64,000 nucleotides of DNA from Paenibacillus taichungensis (GTDB taxonomy: Bacteria > Bacillota > Bacilli > Paenibacillales > Paenibacillaceae), in assembly GCF_003287275.1 (NCBI RefSeq), contig NZ_QEVW01000006.1, forward strand, positions 310,001-374,000, given 5' to 3'. The notes beneath the pieces were generated by a model. It made no database searches, was not told the origin of the DNA, and saw nothing but the letters and a program-made list of their open reading frames with translations. Position 1 is the stretch's first letter. Every line of letters starts with the position of its first letter. Below, in pieces: positions 62,820 to 64,000 of the stretch. Both the position numbers and the translations under genes were made by a program.

Positions 62820-64000
62820 TTATCGCCGATTCGCTACCTTGTCCCATTCTTTGTCGAGTGTATCCAGATAGTTGTCGATGTTCTTGTTCTGCAAAAAGGA
62901 CTGTACGATGGAATTCAGCTGCACCGCAGCCGGAATATAGTGATCGGCGAAGTCGATAACCTTGCCCTGCTCAATGTAAGGTGTCAGTTCCTGTACAGCA
63001 GGATCATCTTGTTTTACACCTTCCACCGCAGAGAACAGCGTCTGTTCCTCAATGTATTTACCTATATTTTCAGGTTCCAGCAGAAACGCAATGAACTGCT
63101 CGGCCTGCTCCTTGTTCGGTGTATCCGCTGCAATGGTAAACAGGGAGTCGATTCCGTTCACCAGCTTGATCTTGCTCGGATCATTGCCTGTCGGGAATGG
63201 GAAGAAACCAATGTCCACATTCGGGTTCGCTTTGCGAATTTCGGAGATCGCCCAGGTACCCTGGATGTACATGTAAGCTTCGCCATTGGCAAAGGCACGG
63301 TTACCGTCCGAATACGCTTTACCGAAGTTGTCGCCGTGACCGTAATTCATCAGCTCCAACTGCTTCTCCGCAACCTCACGGTATTTCTCCTTGAAGGTCA
63401 CTTTGTTCTCGCGACGCTCCAGATAAAAATCAATACCAACCAAGTTAGGTCCGAGTGCATTGAACGGCAGATTCGTCTGCCAGTCATCCTTGTATGTGAA
63501 ATAAAACGGAATTTTACCCGCATCCTTAATTTTTTTGGCTGTAGCAATCAGCTCGTCCCAGGTCTTGGGTACGTCCAGACCCATTTCTTTAAATAACGTT
63601 TTGTTGTACATGATGCCGTTTGCATTTGTTGCGTAAGGAACACCTGTCACTTCATCCATGCCCGTGACATCCTTCAGCATCTTTATGTAGTTGGGATCGA
63701 TCGTTTTTAACAGTGGACTGTCTGTCAGATCGGCGAAAATATCACTCTGTGCAAGAATGGAATAGGTATCGGTTGCCCCCATCGCCATAATGTCTGGCAC
63801 ATCGTTCTTCACCACACGTGTCTTCAGCACCGTCTCCGCGTCAGGTGGATTCACCTGAGTGACCTGAATATCGGAGTGTTTGGCGTTGAATGTTTTGATT
63901 AATTCGTCAAAGGTTCCTTTGGCTTCGGGTTTATTCTGAAAAAATTCAACCTGCACCTTGCCATTGGCATTATTGCCACTGGTGCAGGAAGACAGAAGTA
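62820..64000 (-). CDS. Sugar ABC transporter substrate-binding lipoprotein, partial (5' end beyond window)
   Basis: The visible 393 codons include the end of a lipoprotein signal, LLSSCTSGNNANG, just inside base 64000, so the true start lies to the right of the window; a GTG at 63956 is internal. The mature domain has VQVEFFQNKPEAKGTFDELIKTFNAKHSDIQV, DIMAMGATDTYSILAQSDIFADLTDSPL, GVPYATNANGIMYNKTLFKEMGLDVPKTWDELIATAKKIKDAG and EAYMYIQGTWAISEIRK, clear family 1 features. It supplies the importer formed with the two permeases downstream. Confidence 0.92.
   Translation of the reverse strand, partial: LLSSCTSGNNANGKVQVEFFQNKPEAKGTFDELIKTFNAKHSDIQVTQVNPPDAETVLKTRVVKNDVPDIMAMGATDTYSILAQSDIFADLTDSPLLKTIDPNYIKMLKDVTGMDEVTGVPYATNANGIMYNKTLFKEMGLDVPKTWDELIATAKKIKDAGKIPFYFTYKDDWQTNLPFNALGPNLVGIDFYLERRENKVTFKEKYREVAEKQLELMNYGHGDNFGKAYSDGNRAFANGEAYMYIQGTWAISEIRKANPNVDIGFFPFPTGNDPSKIKLVNGIDSLFTIAADTPNKEQAEQFIAFLLEPENIGKYIEEQTLFSAVEGVKQDDPAVQELTPYIEQGKVIDFADHYIPAAVQLNSIVQSFLQNKNIDNYLDTLDKEWDKVANRR

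Overview
The window reads as a chromosomal segment of a Paenibacillus-like Firmicute. This is inferred from purine-rich Shine-Dalgarno sites, frequent TTG/GTG starts, a GlpP antiterminator, B. subtilis-type cytochrome bd genes with Rex-like operators, YesM/YesN-type two-component systems beside family-1 sugar-binding lipoproteins, and an S-layer-homology (SLH) protein. No tRNA, rRNA, insertion sequence, CRISPR array or complete prophage was seen. Both window ends cut genes: glpD on the left and a sugar-binding lipoprotein on the right.

Layout. 1-3104: glycerol catabolism (glpD, glpK, glpP) on the minus strand, with an intrinsic terminator in the glpD leader that is the expected GlpP target. 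3357-4124: a stand-alone GTP cyclohydrolase II-like gene with candidate operators upstream. 4447-9245: sugar ABC transporter (binding protein and two permeases) plus gluconokinase. 9324-9517: a symmetric intergenic repeat. 9790-12623: a SnoaL-like gene divergent from an ArsR regulator with twin operators, an unknown gene and a TagO/WecA-type sugar-phosphate transferase. 12826-19077: cydA-cydB-cydD-cydC with two Rex-like operators.

19507-33712 is the most unusual part. A plus-strand operon (GT-B-like/TPR protein, GT2, GT4, methyltransferase) converges on a minus-strand operon. The latter encodes a small basic protein, a 502-aa Thr-rich repeat protein lacking charged and aromatic residues in its repeats, and, after a terminator, three large GT2-TPR glycosyltransferases. 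Two paralogous small Ser/Thr/Gly-rich proteins diverge from it. I infer a locus making a glycosylated surface fibre, possibly on the spore. One glycosyltransferase has an abrupt, very GC-rich, Ala-rich 3' half.

33812-49420: MFS exporter with a winged-helix/TPR regulator; an ABC uptake system of the TrpX type; an orphan Rpn C-terminal fragment; trhO with a Cys-rich regulator; a 1065-aa SLH protein starting with three phage tail-collar-like repeats; a YfcC-type transporter, M20 amidohydrolase and LysR regulator. 49568-54690: OmpR-type two-component system with a beta-propeller lipoprotein, then a MATE exporter. 54996-64000: two sugar ABC transporter gene sets, one with a YesM/YesN-type pair and candidate catabolite-repression (cre) sites.
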